Shown in pieces: positions 8,850-17,540 of a stretch of DNA of 43,556 nt. The stretch covers positions 1 to 43,556 of IMG/VR virus record IMGVR_UViG_3300035073_000011, one strand, 5' to 3'. A program made the position numbers and the translations under genes. The notes beneath the pieces were generated by a model. The model was given only the letters and a program-made list of their open reading frames with translations, ran no database searches and was not told where the DNA came from. The stretch's first letter is position 1. Each line of letters opens with the position of its first letter. This DNA comes from a virus.

Positions 8850-9223
8850 GTGGTCTTTCGGACGCTGGCGAAACTATTGTACTCAATGCGCTACTCGCTG
8901 CGCGGTTCGTGTCGCTTCATATTGCTGATCCCGGTAACGCTGGGGCCGGCGAAGTGGCGGGCGGTTCTTATGCTCGCCAGAGCGCCTCGTTTGCGAACAC
9001 AGGAAGTAACCCTACGATCGCCGCGAACAGTGGCGTAATCCAGTTCCCGGTCGCTACGGCAGATTGGGGAACGGTCACCCATTTTGGTGTATGGTCCGCC
9101 TCTTCTGCTGGGTCATTTCTTGGTGGATGGCCGGTAACTACTCCGAAACGAGTGGATACCGATGATGTTGCAAGATGGGATTCGGGTAAGTTGCAGATAG
9201 CTACGGATGAGATGATACCGTGA
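8846..9223 (+). CDS. Tail-fibre-associated structural protein
   Basis: 125 aa, predicted all-beta. The segments VSLHIADPGNAGAGEVAGG and SYARQSASF, followed by a Gly/Trp-rich half (WGTVTHFGVWSA), recur in small phage tail proteins found next to fibre genes. The exact role is not known. It overlaps both neighbours by 4 bases. Confidence 0.7.
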   Translation: MSGLSDAGETIVLNALLAARFVSLHIADPGNAGAGEVAGGSYARQSASFANTGSNPTIAANSGVIQFPVATADWGTVTHFGVWSASSAGSFLGGWPVTTPKRVDTDDVARWDSGKLQIATDEMIP

Positions 9224-9732
9224 CAGGCGTTGGATCATTTTACGGCGCAGAAGACTATGGCGACGAACTATATTCTTGGAAAGAGAGTGTGGATTTTGAT
9301 GCCGTTAGTCAGATTGTTGTGTACGCCAGATCGCGGATCGGTGTTAGTTTTACTCTTAGTTCCGAATCGATTATTCAGTTTGACACTAATGCGCTGATCA
9401 TTCTAGTAGCGATTATGGAAGCCGATGCGAGTATTGCGTTCTACGCTCGCGCGCCGCTGGCTGGAGAGTTTGTACTCGAGTCTAGCGTTCACATTCCGTT
9501 TGACTATTACAGCGACGAGTTCCTTGGTTACCCGTGGGTTGGCTGGTTGCCTGAAACGCCGCCCGGCGAAAATTGGGTTCCTATTCCGCCCCCGATCGAT
9601 GGGTGGGCACCGATAATTAGCGCCGAGGGGCCGTGGGTGCCCATTCAACCATCTGGATTGTGGAATGCCGTTACTGGCGGTTCCGGTCCGTGGATTCCGG
9701 TAGGACCAGACAGGAGGCCAAACAGTGGCTGA
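9220..9732 (+). CDS. Structural protein with Trp/Pro-rich C-terminal repeats
   Basis: 170 aa. Residues about 105-170 contain five spaced repeats of the form (G/E)xWxPI: VGWLPETPP, NWVPIPPP, GWAPII, PWVPIQP and PWIPVGP. The N-terminal half is a beta-rich segment with no family recognised. It lies between the adaptor-linked proteins and the fibres, so it is probably a tail or baseplate component. Confidence 0.65.
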   Translation: MTGVGSFYGAEDYGDELYSWKESVDFDAVSQIVVYARSRIGVSFTLSSESIIQFDTNALIILVAIMEADASIAFYARAPLAGEFVLESSVHIPFDYYSDEFLGYPWVGWLPETPPGENWVPIPPPIDGWAPIISAEGPWVPIQPSGLWNAVTGGSGPWIPVGPDRRPNSG

Positions 9733-10015
9733 CACCTTAACCCCCGTTCATGCTCTTGTTAAGCCGGAGATTAGCGGCAGCGACGACACGTGGGGCAACA
9801 AATTAAACACTAACTTCGATAAGTTGGACGGGTTCTTCAAATCTGGATTCACTGATCGAATCCAACTAAAGAACGGCGCGAAGATAATTGAGTTCCGTAT
9901 CAACGCTACCGGCGATCTGGAGGTTTATTCTGACGCTACTAAAATAGCTGTTTTAACAATCGCGGGTAAGTTACAAGTTAATGGCGATATAGAGGCATTT
10001 ACGGGATTGGTATGA
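9725..10015 (+). CDS. Short tail-fibre protein
   Basis: 96 aa from a GTG start with a strong AGGAGG nine bases upstream. It begins with the fibre N-terminal motif HALVKPEISGSDDTWG then KLNTNFDKLD, which occurs again at the start of the 11730 gene. The remainder is a short beta-prism-like tail (DLEVYSDATKIAVLTIAGKL). It may be a stub fibre or a connector for the larger adhesin. Confidence 0.72.
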   Translation: MADTLTPVHALVKPEISGSDDTWGNKLNTNFDKLDGFFKSGFTDRIQLKNGAKIIEFRINATGDLEVYSDATKIAVLTIAGKLQVNGDIEAFTGLV

Positions 10016-11730
10016 CTATTCCGGCCACAGGCATAATTAAAATGTCGGATCTGCGGGTGGAATTTATGCCTGCTGGTTCTAACGCACGCGTGACGATCGG
10101 GGAATTTTATCGCGGCGGTATTTCGACTTATGTGCGAAAAAACGCTGTAAATAACACATCTATAAATGGCGCAGCATCTGTGCCGGCTTCTGTTCTAGTG
10201 CCTATCACTAATTTGACAAGGGCTAATCCGGCAGTCTGTACTGTTGATGCGGCTAATATAGGTAAATTCACCAACGGTGATTATGTTTGGATCGCAGATG
10301 CTACCGGCGTAGGATTGCTTGCAGCGAACGGCTATCACATTGTTTCGAGTGTCGGAACTCCTGCTAATACGTTTATACTTACTGGCACAAATACTTTGCC
10401 GCCCTCTTCTAATATTAGTGCCATAACCAAGGCTGTTAACGCAGTTTTTACGATAAGTGCGCCAGCAGGTGAGATCAACAAATACGCTAACGGGATGAAA
10501 GTTTTGATTGCTGGCGCAGTTGGAACTGGTTGGATAAACGTTAACGGCGAGTGGACTATTTCTTCGTGGAATTCCCCGGTCAATACATTTACGCTGGTTG
10601 GAGCAAACACTACGACAGCCGTTGGTACGATGCCAGCCGGAATAACTGTTACGAACGTCGATCCCCAGATTACCAATGTAACGGCGGCTATTGACAAGGA
10701 TAAGAATGGCGCGTCCGGAATCATTAAGTTATCCCAATTTCGTGGCGCGACGAAAGGATGGACGTTTACGAACGCCGCTACTATCGTTGATGCACTTATG
10801 GACGCCCCTTTCGGCGCTGATTGGGGCGCGGATTGGCCTAAGAAATATGTCAATGATGGAACTATAGGCAACACTCCAGCGCAACAGATGGCATTCCGTG
10901 TATTAGGGGCTGGCACTGTTGACCCTGATGATGCTGCTGGGCGTCTTGATTTCATCAATAATGGATTTGTGTCAGCGTGCGGCGGCGCAATCAATGGTGG
11001 CACAGGTAATTATGCCATACAAATATTTTGTAATATACGGGTATACATAACTAATAACGGCACTATTCGAGGCGGGGGCGGAGGAGGCGGCAAGGGCGGA
11101 ACAGGTGGAACAGGTGGGCAGGGGTATTACGTAGCCACTGGAACAGAGTCACCAGCTTATGTAAATCAGGGTTATGAAGTATATGTTTATCCTGGGGGCG
11201 ATCATGGGCAGGTAAAATATTGGTGGGCAAATAGTCTTATTTATCAAAATTATGCGCCTCCGTACACTGCTATCGGCATTGGTGGATACACTTATTATCA
11301 AGGTTCCCTTGTGGTTGACTACGGCAGTTCGTCGCATTGGACTATATATCGCCAATGGCCCTATAACGTTTATACTGGCGGCGGAGCAGGTGGCGGCGGC
11401 GGGAATGGCGGAAAAGGACTGGGTTATGACGGCGCTGCAACGGCTGGATCGGCAGGAGCGAATGGAGCGGCAGGAGGAACTAATGCTGGCGCTGGAGGAG
11501 CTGGGGGAACAGGCGGAACGGGCGGTACGTGGGGAACAGCGGGTAACAATGGCGGCGCTGGAGCTGGTGGCGGTTGGGGAAATTCCCAAGGTTGGGGACC
11601 AGCTGGAGCAGCAGGAGCCGCTGGAGGAGCAGCTGGTTATGCCATTTATATTTCAAGCGGAACGTGGACAGAATTAGTGGCTGGAACTAAGAATGGGCCT
11701 GTTGGTCCAATAGCGTCAACGGCAGGATAA
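10012..11730 (+). CDS. Glycine-rich tail adhesin/fibre
   Basis: 572 aa. The N-terminal 230 residues hold two related beta modules (the motif PANTFILTGTNT near 120 and PVNTFTLVGANT near 190). From about residue 355 the sequence becomes glycine-rich (GGGGGGGKGGTGGTGG), then a tyrosine-rich, Gly-poor insert of about 85 residues, then a second long Gly/Ala run (about 455-550). This pattern resembles polyglycine-II adhesin tips such as T-even gp38 types, in which non-glycine loops contact the receptor. The host receptor is unknown. Confidence 0.8.
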   Translation: MTIPATGIIKMSDLRVEFMPAGSNARVTIGEFYRGGISTYVRKNAVNNTSINGAASVPASVLVPITNLTRANPAVCTVDAANIGKFTNGDYVWIADATGVGLLAANGYHIVSSVGTPANTFILTGTNTLPPSSNISAITKAVNAVFTISAPAGEINKYANGMKVLIAGAVGTGWINVNGEWTISSWNSPVNTFTLVGANTTTAVGTMPAGITVTNVDPQITNVTAAIDKDKNGASGIIKLSQFRGATKGWTFTNAATIVDALMDAPFGADWGADWPKKYVNDGTIGNTPAQQMAFRVLGAGTVDPDDAAGRLDFINNGFVSACGGAINGGTGNYAIQIFCNIRVYITNNGTIRGGGGGGGKGGTGGTGGQGYYVATGTESPAYVNQGYEVYVYPGGDHGQVKYWWANSLIYQNYAPPYTAIGIGGYTYYQGSLVVDYGSSSHWTIYRQWPYNVYTGGGAGGGGGNGGKGLGYDGAATAGSAGANGAAGGTNAGAGGAGGTGGTGGTWGTAGNNGGAGAGGGWGNSQGWGPAGAAGAAGGAAGYAIYISSGTWTELVAGTKNGPVGPIASTAG

Positions 11731-12824
11731 TGGTTGATACGACTACACCGAAATTAGGGCTAGTAAAGCCGGAAATTATGGCTTCCCGCGATACGTGGGG
11801 CGGCAAGCTGAATACTAATTTTGATGTGATCGATAACCTTGCTCCGCTAGCTTCGCCGACGTTTACAGGCGATCCGAAAGCGCCAACACCTGCTACCGCC
11901 GACAACGATACAAGCATTGCTACTACTGCTTACGTCAAAGCTAATTTAGCCACTGTTCCTCCGTTCCCGGAAGCGCCGAACGATGGCAAGCAGTACGCTC
12001 GCCAATCGCTTGCGTGGGCGTCGATCATTGTTCCTCCTAGTACTTCTATTTTGGACACCGCCCCATCTTCACCATCTCCCGGTCAATTGTGGTACGAGAG
12101 CGACAGCGGTGTCCTCTACATCTGGTACAACGACGGCAACTCGTCGCAGTGGGTTCAGGTCGGCGGTGTCGCGTCGGGGCCGAATGTCAGGCAGACGATC
12201 CTCACCGCTCCGACCGGCAACTACGTCAAGCCCGCCGGGCTGCGCTTCCTTGAGGTTACGTGCGTCGGCGGCGGCGGCGGCGCGCAGCCTACAGTTGCGA
12301 CGGCGGCGGGGGCGTCGTCGGCATCGGGCGGAGGCGGGGGTGGCGGCACCTCGATCAAGCTCTATCCAGCCTCCGACCTTGCTGCGACCGAACCCTACGT
12401 CATTGGGGCGGGTGGTACGTATCTCGCGAATGGCGGCAATACGACGTTCAAGGGCTTGACGGGCGGCGGCGGCCAGAGCGGTCCGTCCGGATCGGTGTCA
12501 GGTACGACAGTAACGGGCACGGCCTACGGCAGCGGCGGCGTGGGTTCAGGTGGCGATCTGAACATGCCGGGCGGCTTTGGCGGTTCCGGTATTCGGGCGT
12601 TCAACGGTGTTGTCAACGTGGCGACGCCGGGAATGGCGGGTGCTTCGTGGCTGGCGCAAGGGAGTAGTGCTGCCAACGTTGTGGTATCTTCCGCCTACGC
12701 TAATCAACCCGGCTTTTTTCCCGGTGGTGGAGCGAGCGGTGCCGCCAATGGGGCCAGTCAGGCGCAGACGGCGATTACCGGCGTCGGCGGCGCTGGCTGC
12801 ATCATCCTGAAGGAGTATTTCTGA
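11730..12824 (+). CDS. Tail fibre with glycine-rich tip
   Basis: 364 aa. The N-terminus (LGLVKPEIMASRDTWGGKLN) duplicates that of the 9725 gene and is followed by the common fibre segment SPTFTGDPKAPTPATADNDT. A module with PGQLWYESDSGVLYIWYNDG lies near residue 115. The C-terminal half is rich in glycine (GGGGGAQ, ASGGGGGGGTS, GTYLANGG). Base composition becomes visibly more GC-rich from about 12000, suggesting that the distal part came from another source. Confidence 0.82.
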   Translation: MVDTTTPKLGLVKPEIMASRDTWGGKLNTNFDVIDNLAPLASPTFTGDPKAPTPATADNDTSIATTAYVKANLATVPPFPEAPNDGKQYARQSLAWASIIVPPSTSILDTAPSSPSPGQLWYESDSGVLYIWYNDGNSSQWVQVGGVASGPNVRQTILTAPTGNYVKPAGLRFLEVTCVGGGGGAQPTVATAAGASSASGGGGGGGTSIKLYPASDLAATEPYVIGAGGTYLANGGNTTFKGLTGGGGQSGPSGSVSGTTVTGTAYGSGGVGSGGDLNMPGGFGGSGIRAFNGVVNVATPGMAGASWLAQGSSAANVVVSSAYANQPGFFPGGGASGAANGASQAQTAITGVGGAGCIILKEYF

Positions 12825-13930
12825 TGGCGTTCGACTTCCCGAATAGCCCATCGGAAGGCACCCAGTTCGCCCCGTCAGGCGGCCCGGTCTACGTCTACAC
12901 GGGCGGCGTCTGGCGGATGCAAGGCTCCGGTCAGGTGGTCGTGGTCACCGCCGAGGCGCGCAACCGCCTCGTCAACCCGGCCATGGCTATTAGCCAACAG
13001 TTTGGCACTGGCGGCACAGTGGCAACCGGCGACTACGCGGTAGACCAATGGTCTTTTGTCTACACGAGCAATTCATTTGCTAATCAAGTATCGGGTTACA
13101 CGACACCCTACGGTTCGCCGTACGTGGTTTCGATGGCTGCTATGGCGTCGAAACCGACGCTGGCCGCAACTGATGTAGTGCATCTTTTGCAACCGCTTGA
13201 AGGCATACGCATAGCAGATTGGCTTTGGGGCGTCGGCGGGGGGTTGGAACGACAGGTCGTGCTGGGGTTCCATGTCTATGCATCCCTCGCAGGGACGTAC
13301 TCAGTTGCCGTCCGAAACGCTGCGAAAAATCGCTGTTGGGTCGGCACCTATGTGATCGCAGGTGGCGAAACTTATAGCTGGGTACGCCGCACGTTGGTGA
13401 TCCCCGGTGACACAACCGGCACTTGGCCGATCACCAATGCCAAAGGGCTGGAAATTGATTTCACTTTCGCTGCGGGGGCAAATTTCGTAGCTCCGACGAC
13501 AGGTTGGCAGGCGGGAGCCTTTATTGCAGCGCCGGGGCAGATCAACGGTGTAGCATCAGCAGGCGAATCCCTCATGATTGGCGATGTCGGCCTCTACCTC
13601 GACCCCCTGAAGACCGGTGTCGCGCCGCGCTGGCAGATGCCCGACGAGGCCGAGGAACTGCGGGCGTGTCGCAGGTACTGGCAGAACTATACCAATCTGT
13701 ATAATTCTTTCGCTTACAGCGCCGCCGTAGCATTTTGGGGTTGGTATGTTAACAACGTCCAGATGCGGACTGTTCCTACGCTGTCTTATGCCAATATAAC
13801 CTACAACAATGCCAGCGGCTTAATCGTGGGTCCGCAAATCACGGCGACCAGCTTCACCACACGCGCTAGTACATCGGCGGCAGGGGCCGGTTCGGTGACT
13901 TTTGACGCATTTCTTACTGCGAGGATGTGA
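12824..13930 (+). CDS. Receptor-binding protein/tail fibre tip
   Basis: 368 aa. It begins with a short attachment-like segment (FPNSPSEGTQFAPSGGPVYV) and then a jelly-roll-like beta domain starting RNRLVNPAMAISQ and YAVDQWSF, ending with the pattern PDEAEELRACRRYWQ. I know this order from receptor-binding or tail-fibre proteins of several phages. The DNA is GC-rich compared with flanking structural genes. Confidence 0.8.
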   Translation: MAFDFPNSPSEGTQFAPSGGPVYVYTGGVWRMQGSGQVVVVTAEARNRLVNPAMAISQQFGTGGTVATGDYAVDQWSFVYTSNSFANQVSGYTTPYGSPYVVSMAAMASKPTLAATDVVHLLQPLEGIRIADWLWGVGGGLERQVVLGFHVYASLAGTYSVAVRNAAKNRCWVGTYVIAGGETYSWVRRTLVIPGDTTGTWPITNAKGLEIDFTFAAGANFVAPTTGWQAGAFIAAPGQINGVASAGESLMIGDVGLYLDPLKTGVAPRWQMPDEAEELRACRRYWQNYTNLYNSFAYSAAVAFWGWYVNNVQMRTVPTLSYANITYNNASGLIVGPQITATSFTTRASTSAAGAGSVTFDAFLTARM

Positions 13931-14118
13931 TGGAATACGTCTCGGCAGAGTGGATCACCGACGAGATCACTGGCACCCGCATCATCAAGGCTTTGGGCGA
14001 CGATGGCGTCACCTACTGGGTGTCGAACGCCGACACCGACGTGCCGCCGTGGCCTGATTTCCTCGAAAAGCACGGCCTACGAGCAATTAAAGCACCCCCA
14101 CAAGTGGATCCCGAATGA
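13930..14118 (+). CDS. Small tail-region protein
   Basis: 62 aa from the ATG at 13930, which overlaps the upstream TGA (TGATG); a GTG at 13927 is possible. It contains SAEWITDEITGTRIIKALGD and is acidic and Trp-rich. No family is recognised. Coupled to the receptor-binding gene, it may be a fibre chaperone or cap. It shares that gene's GC-rich composition. Confidence 0.65.
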   Translation: MEYVSAEWITDEITGTRIIKALGDDGVTYWVSNADTDVPPWPDFLEKHGLRAIKAPPQVDPE

Positions 14119-15635
14119 TACCGATTGATATTCCAGCTGGCGTCGTAAACCAAGAGTCGAAGGCTCGTCACACGACGAACTGGCGTGAGGCTCATCTTAT
14201 CCGCTGGGAAGATAATACTATCATTCCTTTCGGCGGCTGGGAAGAGACAACGCTAGGCCCGTTTGCGTCACGCGTTCGTCAGATGCATCGTTGGATGACG
14301 AATGCTGGAATAATGATTACCGCTTATCTGTGCGAGCGGCACCTGTACGTTGATATGGGCGAGAATATTATTGACATTACGCCAACCGACGGGATCGCGG
14401 CTCCGTCCGGGAACAACGGTGGCTACGGTGATAAGAAATACAGCACTCTTAGTTACGGAACGCCGCGCGCTGGCGAGTCAAGGCTTCGCAGCTATACCCC
14501 CACCTATTCCCTCGACAATTGGGGTGACCAGCTTCGCGCAATGACCAGTTCCGACGGGCGCTTGCTTGGATGGGACCCCGCTGCAGCAGCTGGAACGAAA
14601 GCAACGGCAGTCGCAAACGCGCCAATATCCAACCGCATGTTTGTCATCACTCCGGAACGCCATATCATGCTTTTCGGCATGGGCGGCAAAGTGGATCAAT
14701 TTGGGTGGTCTGATCAAGAAGACGATACTAATTGGGGCTTCACCGATATTACCAGCAAGGCTGGTTATTACGATCTGGAACCGTCAGCGCCGGTCGTCAC
14801 CGTTAAGCAGTTTTTCGGCGGTATCATAATGTTCACCGTCAGCACTGCCTACATCATCAAATATACTGGAATGCCGTATATTTACGGGTATTACGAAATC
14901 GGTAAAGTTCCAGTTCCGTTGTCGCCTTTGTCGCTGGCAACAGTCCCCGATGGGGTTATGTGGCCATCTACCGAGGGGTTCTGGATGTATACCGGTTCCA
15001 CTATTCTACCAGTAGAATGCGGCATCTGGGACTGGATCAAAAGAAATATCGATTTTCCCAACTCGTTCTTCCAGGCATACACTATCAATATGTACAACCG
15101 GTCGGAACTGTGGTGGAGCTTCGTTGGGAACGAAGATGAGGCTAATGCTAATTCACGCATTGCGGTGTTTGACTACCGCTCCAAGTGGTGGTCGATGGGC
15201 AGAGTAGGACGCTCCTGCGGTTACACTTACGGCAGCGATCCCTATCCGATTTGCTCCGACGGTACCAAGGTGTATAAGCACGGAATGGTATATAATTACC
15301 CCGGCGCTGAAATGCCGTGGATTGAGACGTTCGTGATGAATCTCAACAGCGGCGATACTTTCGTGACGCTCAACGAAATGCAACCGGAGATCATCGGTGA
15401 TCGCGACATACTGGAATTCAGCCTATTCAAGCAGTACGATCGCACACGGCAAAACACCGAAAAGCAAACCCCAGCTAGGTCTGTTTTCGCTGACGGGCGC
15501 GTCCAGTTCCGCGAGACGGCCAAGGATTTCCGAATGCGCATTCAGGTAGTTGGACCGGGATTTTGGTCGGTAGGGCCTATGTTGTTAGACATAAAGCAGC
15601 GTGGCAGGAAAACAACGGATAAAAAGACGGCATGA
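14115..15635 (+). CDS. Tail nozzle-like protein (P22 gp10-type role)
   Basis: 506 aa, predicted beta-propeller-like with many Trp/Tyr/Gly blocks. Segments such as GVVNQESKARHTTNWREAHLIRW, PDGVMWPSTEGFWMYTG and SRIAVFDYRSKWWSMGRV are typical of phage tail nozzle/stabiliser proteins closing a short tail. Its position after the fibres and before the ejection proteins, and the absence of any tube or tape-measure gene, support this role. Confidence 0.78.
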   Translation: MIPIDIPAGVVNQESKARHTTNWREAHLIRWEDNTIIPFGGWEETTLGPFASRVRQMHRWMTNAGIMITAYLCERHLYVDMGENIIDITPTDGIAAPSGNNGGYGDKKYSTLSYGTPRAGESRLRSYTPTYSLDNWGDQLRAMTSSDGRLLGWDPAAAAGTKATAVANAPISNRMFVITPERHIMLFGMGGKVDQFGWSDQEDDTNWGFTDITSKAGYYDLEPSAPVVTVKQFFGGIIMFTVSTAYIIKYTGMPYIYGYYEIGKVPVPLSPLSLATVPDGVMWPSTEGFWMYTGSTILPVECGIWDWIKRNIDFPNSFFQAYTINMYNRSELWWSFVGNEDEANANSRIAVFDYRSKWWSMGRVGRSCGYTYGSDPYPICSDGTKVYKHGMVYNYPGAEMPWIETFVMNLNSGDTFVTLNEMQPEIIGDRDILEFSLFKQYDRTRQNTEKQTPARSVFADGRVQFRETAKDFRMRIQVVGPGFWSVGPMLLDIKQRGRKTTDKKTA

Positions 15636-15844
15636 GCAGGTATCTACGGGTCCCACAATTTGCTGTTCCGCAGCTATCCCACTTCTTTGAAGAGGTGATT
15701 GGAGCTATGGAGCGCGACCATAATTCTAAGCTAAATAAGGACGAGGCTAATCACTCGTTGCTGCTGATGGCTCCGAATGAGAGCGTCTGGGAAGTAACAG
15801 TGAGCGATACCGGATTGCTGTCAACTACGAAAGTGGCAGGATGA
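15632..15844 (+). CDS. Small virion-region protein
   Basis: 70 aa. It starts with VPQFAVPQLSHFFEEVIGAM and is otherwise polar. Four-base overlaps with both neighbours place it in the late operon. No family is recognised. A head-tail or ejection accessory role is possible from context only. Confidence 0.65.
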   Translation: MSRYLRVPQFAVPQLSHFFEEVIGAMERDHNSKLNKDEANHSLLLMAPNESVWEVTVSDTGLLSTTKVAG

Positions 15845-16212
15845 ACTATAGCGTAACAGATCCGATGATGCGTCGTAAAGTGGAGCGGTGGCTTCACGAG
15901 AACGATGACTGCTATACTTTCGACGACGTGATGCAGATGATCCATGAAGGGAAGTTCCAGACGCACTTGTTTGGCCGTACGTGGGTGTTGACGAGCATCC
16001 ACAAATGGCCGCAGAAGACGTCGGTTCACATCGATTTTGTGGTAGGCGATTTGGGTGAATTTTTTGAGGAACTGCCTAAGCTCTACGAATGGGCTAAGAG
16101 TGTTGGCGCAACTTTGATAACTGGTAGTGGCAGACCCGGCTGGAGGGGATTGCACCCCACCCATTTCGATGGTTGGCGCGTTACTGGTTATACGTACTCG
16201 AAGGATCTATGA
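15841..16212 (+). CDS. Conserved phage protein before ejection genes
   Basis: 123 aa. The pattern of an N-terminal helix (FDDVMQMIHEGKFQTHLF), central beta strands and a C-terminal GRPGWRGL motif (about 98-105) recurs in a conserved phage family placed before the internal virion protein genes. The layout recalls small acyltransferase-like folds, but no cofactor-binding motif is clear. Function is unknown. Confidence 0.72.
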   Translation: MNYSVTDPMMRRKVERWLHENDDCYTFDDVMQMIHEGKFQTHLFGRTWVLTSIHKWPQKTSVHIDFVVGDLGEFFEELPKLYEWAKSVGATLITGSGRPGWRGLHPTHFDGWRVTGYTYSKDL

Positions 16213-16213
16213 A

Positions 16214-17260
16214 ATGACCAGTAAATCGCCGTCGCAAACCACGCAGACCACCAAAGTAGAGCTTCCCGATTGGGTGAACAAAGCTGCAGAAAGCAATTAC
16301 GGACTCGCCAAACAGATCGCTGGTCAACCGTATCAAGCCTACAAGGGAAAGGGCGTTGCCGATGCGTCGGATATGACCAATATGGGTTATGACTGGTTGG
16401 TCAAAAATATTGGCGCATCTGACGATTATTTCCGGGATTCGGGCAACTTGCTCAATCAGGCGGCGGGTCCTCTAGATATTAACAAATTCCTCAATCCATA
16501 CTTGGAGAACGTCGAGACCGGCACGATTAACGCCTCCGAAAGGGCGCGGAAGCTTGCGACGATGCAAGGAGCAGATACCGCTGCTTCCTCCGGCGCTTTC
16601 GGCGGTTCCCGACACGGTGTTGCGGAGGGCGTCACCAACGCCGAATATGGGCGTAACTTGACACAGGAGATAGCGAAGCTCCGTGCGCAAGGTTATGATT
16701 CTGCTACCGCCACGGCTCTAGCCGAGCAGAAGGGTTGGAGAGACACGGCATCGGGGTTGCGAGATACCGGAACACAGCGGCAGGCTTCCATGCTTGCGGA
16801 TGTTGGCGCTCTGGGCGCGGCTGGAGCGGACGACGAAAGGCGGACCCAGAAGAAGATTGATTACGATATCGGTCAATTTAACGAAGCGAAGAACTACGGC
16901 AAAGAACAGCTTAACTTGCTGCTGTCTTCGCTCGGCATGTCGCCGTACGGGAAGACCGAAACGGCCACAAAGACCGGCACGTCGGAACAGGGCGGAACGG
17001 ACTGGGCTTCCACCATCCTCGGCGGGGCCAAGCTCCTTTTCGGTCTATCCGATGTTCGCGACAAAACTGACATCAAGAAGCTAGGCGAGACTAACGAGCA
17101 CGGGTTCCCACTATATTCCTACCGCTACAAGGACGACCCCAAGACGTATCCGAAAGTGGTCGGCCCAATGGCGCAGGACATCGAGAAGAAGCTGCCGCAT
17201 CTCGTAAAAGAAGTCGGCGGCCACAAGACAGTTCCGCTAGGATTATTGTCAAATGGCTAA
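16214..17260 (+). CDS. Virion protein with C-terminal S74-like chaperone segment
   Basis: 348 aa from the ATG at 16214, which has AAGGA eight bases upstream; longer frames to 16127 would overlap the previous gene needlessly. The N-terminal two thirds are helical and Ala/Gly-rich, like ejection proteins. The C-terminus has SDVRDKTDIKKLG, then YSYRYKDD and VVGPMAQDIEKKLPHLV, the pattern of a peptidase S74 intramolecular chaperone. The domain looks short, so self-cleavage is uncertain. Probably an ejection or tail-needle-type protein. Confidence 0.78.
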   Translation: MTSKSPSQTTQTTKVELPDWVNKAAESNYGLAKQIAGQPYQAYKGKGVADASDMTNMGYDWLVKNIGASDDYFRDSGNLLNQAAGPLDINKFLNPYLENVETGTINASERARKLATMQGADTAASSGAFGGSRHGVAEGVTNAEYGRNLTQEIAKLRAQGYDSATATALAEQKGWRDTASGLRDTGTQRQASMLADVGALGAAGADDERRTQKKIDYDIGQFNEAKNYGKEQLNLLLSSLGMSPYGKTETATKTGTSEQGGTDWASTILGGAKLLFGLSDVRDKTDIKKLGETNEHGFPLYSYRYKDDPKTYPKVVGPMAQDIEKKLPHLVKEVGGHKTVPLGLLSNG

Positions 17261-17540
17261 GAGGAAGAGAACTACGCTCAAGAACATGCCCATCAACCCT
17301 CGGGATGACAAGCGGCTAGACCCGCCGCCGGGATTTCATGGGATGGCTCCGCCGATGCGCGGTGATACTTCAGGTTGGGATGTATCGCGCGGTAATATTA
17401 ATGGTTGGGATGTACCGCGCGCTGCTGTTCCGACGGGTTACGATATGTTGCCAAATGAAATCAAAAGGAAGGTACCCAAGAAGAAGAAATTTTCTACGGA
17501 TGAAGGTGCTGGATTGGGGCCGCAACGTAAGGCGTACTGA
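17253..17540 (+). CDS. Small basic virion-region protein with a short repeat
   Basis: 95 aa, rich in Lys, Arg and Pro. A short internal direct repeat encodes SGWDVSRG and NGWDVPRA (about residues 40-57). The C-terminus has KRKVPKKKKFS. It overlaps the upstream gene by 8 bases and the next by one base. No family is recognised; a DNA-associated internal head role is possible. Confidence 0.65.
   Translation: MAKRKRTTLKNMPINPRDDKRLDPPPGFHGMAPPMRGDTSGWDVSRGNINGWDVPRAAVPTGYDMLPNEIKRKVPKKKKFSTDEGAGLGPQRKAY

Noticed and set aside
10213-10242. TTGACA followed by a TGTACT-like -10 in the adhesin gene
   Set aside because: Spacer is 18 bp with a poor -10 and none of the family's extended -10 or upstream block.
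10335-11003. 222-codon - strand frame opposite the adhesin gene
   Set aside because: No ribosome site, low-complexity Ala/Val/Pro composition from the antisense of a beta-repeat protein.
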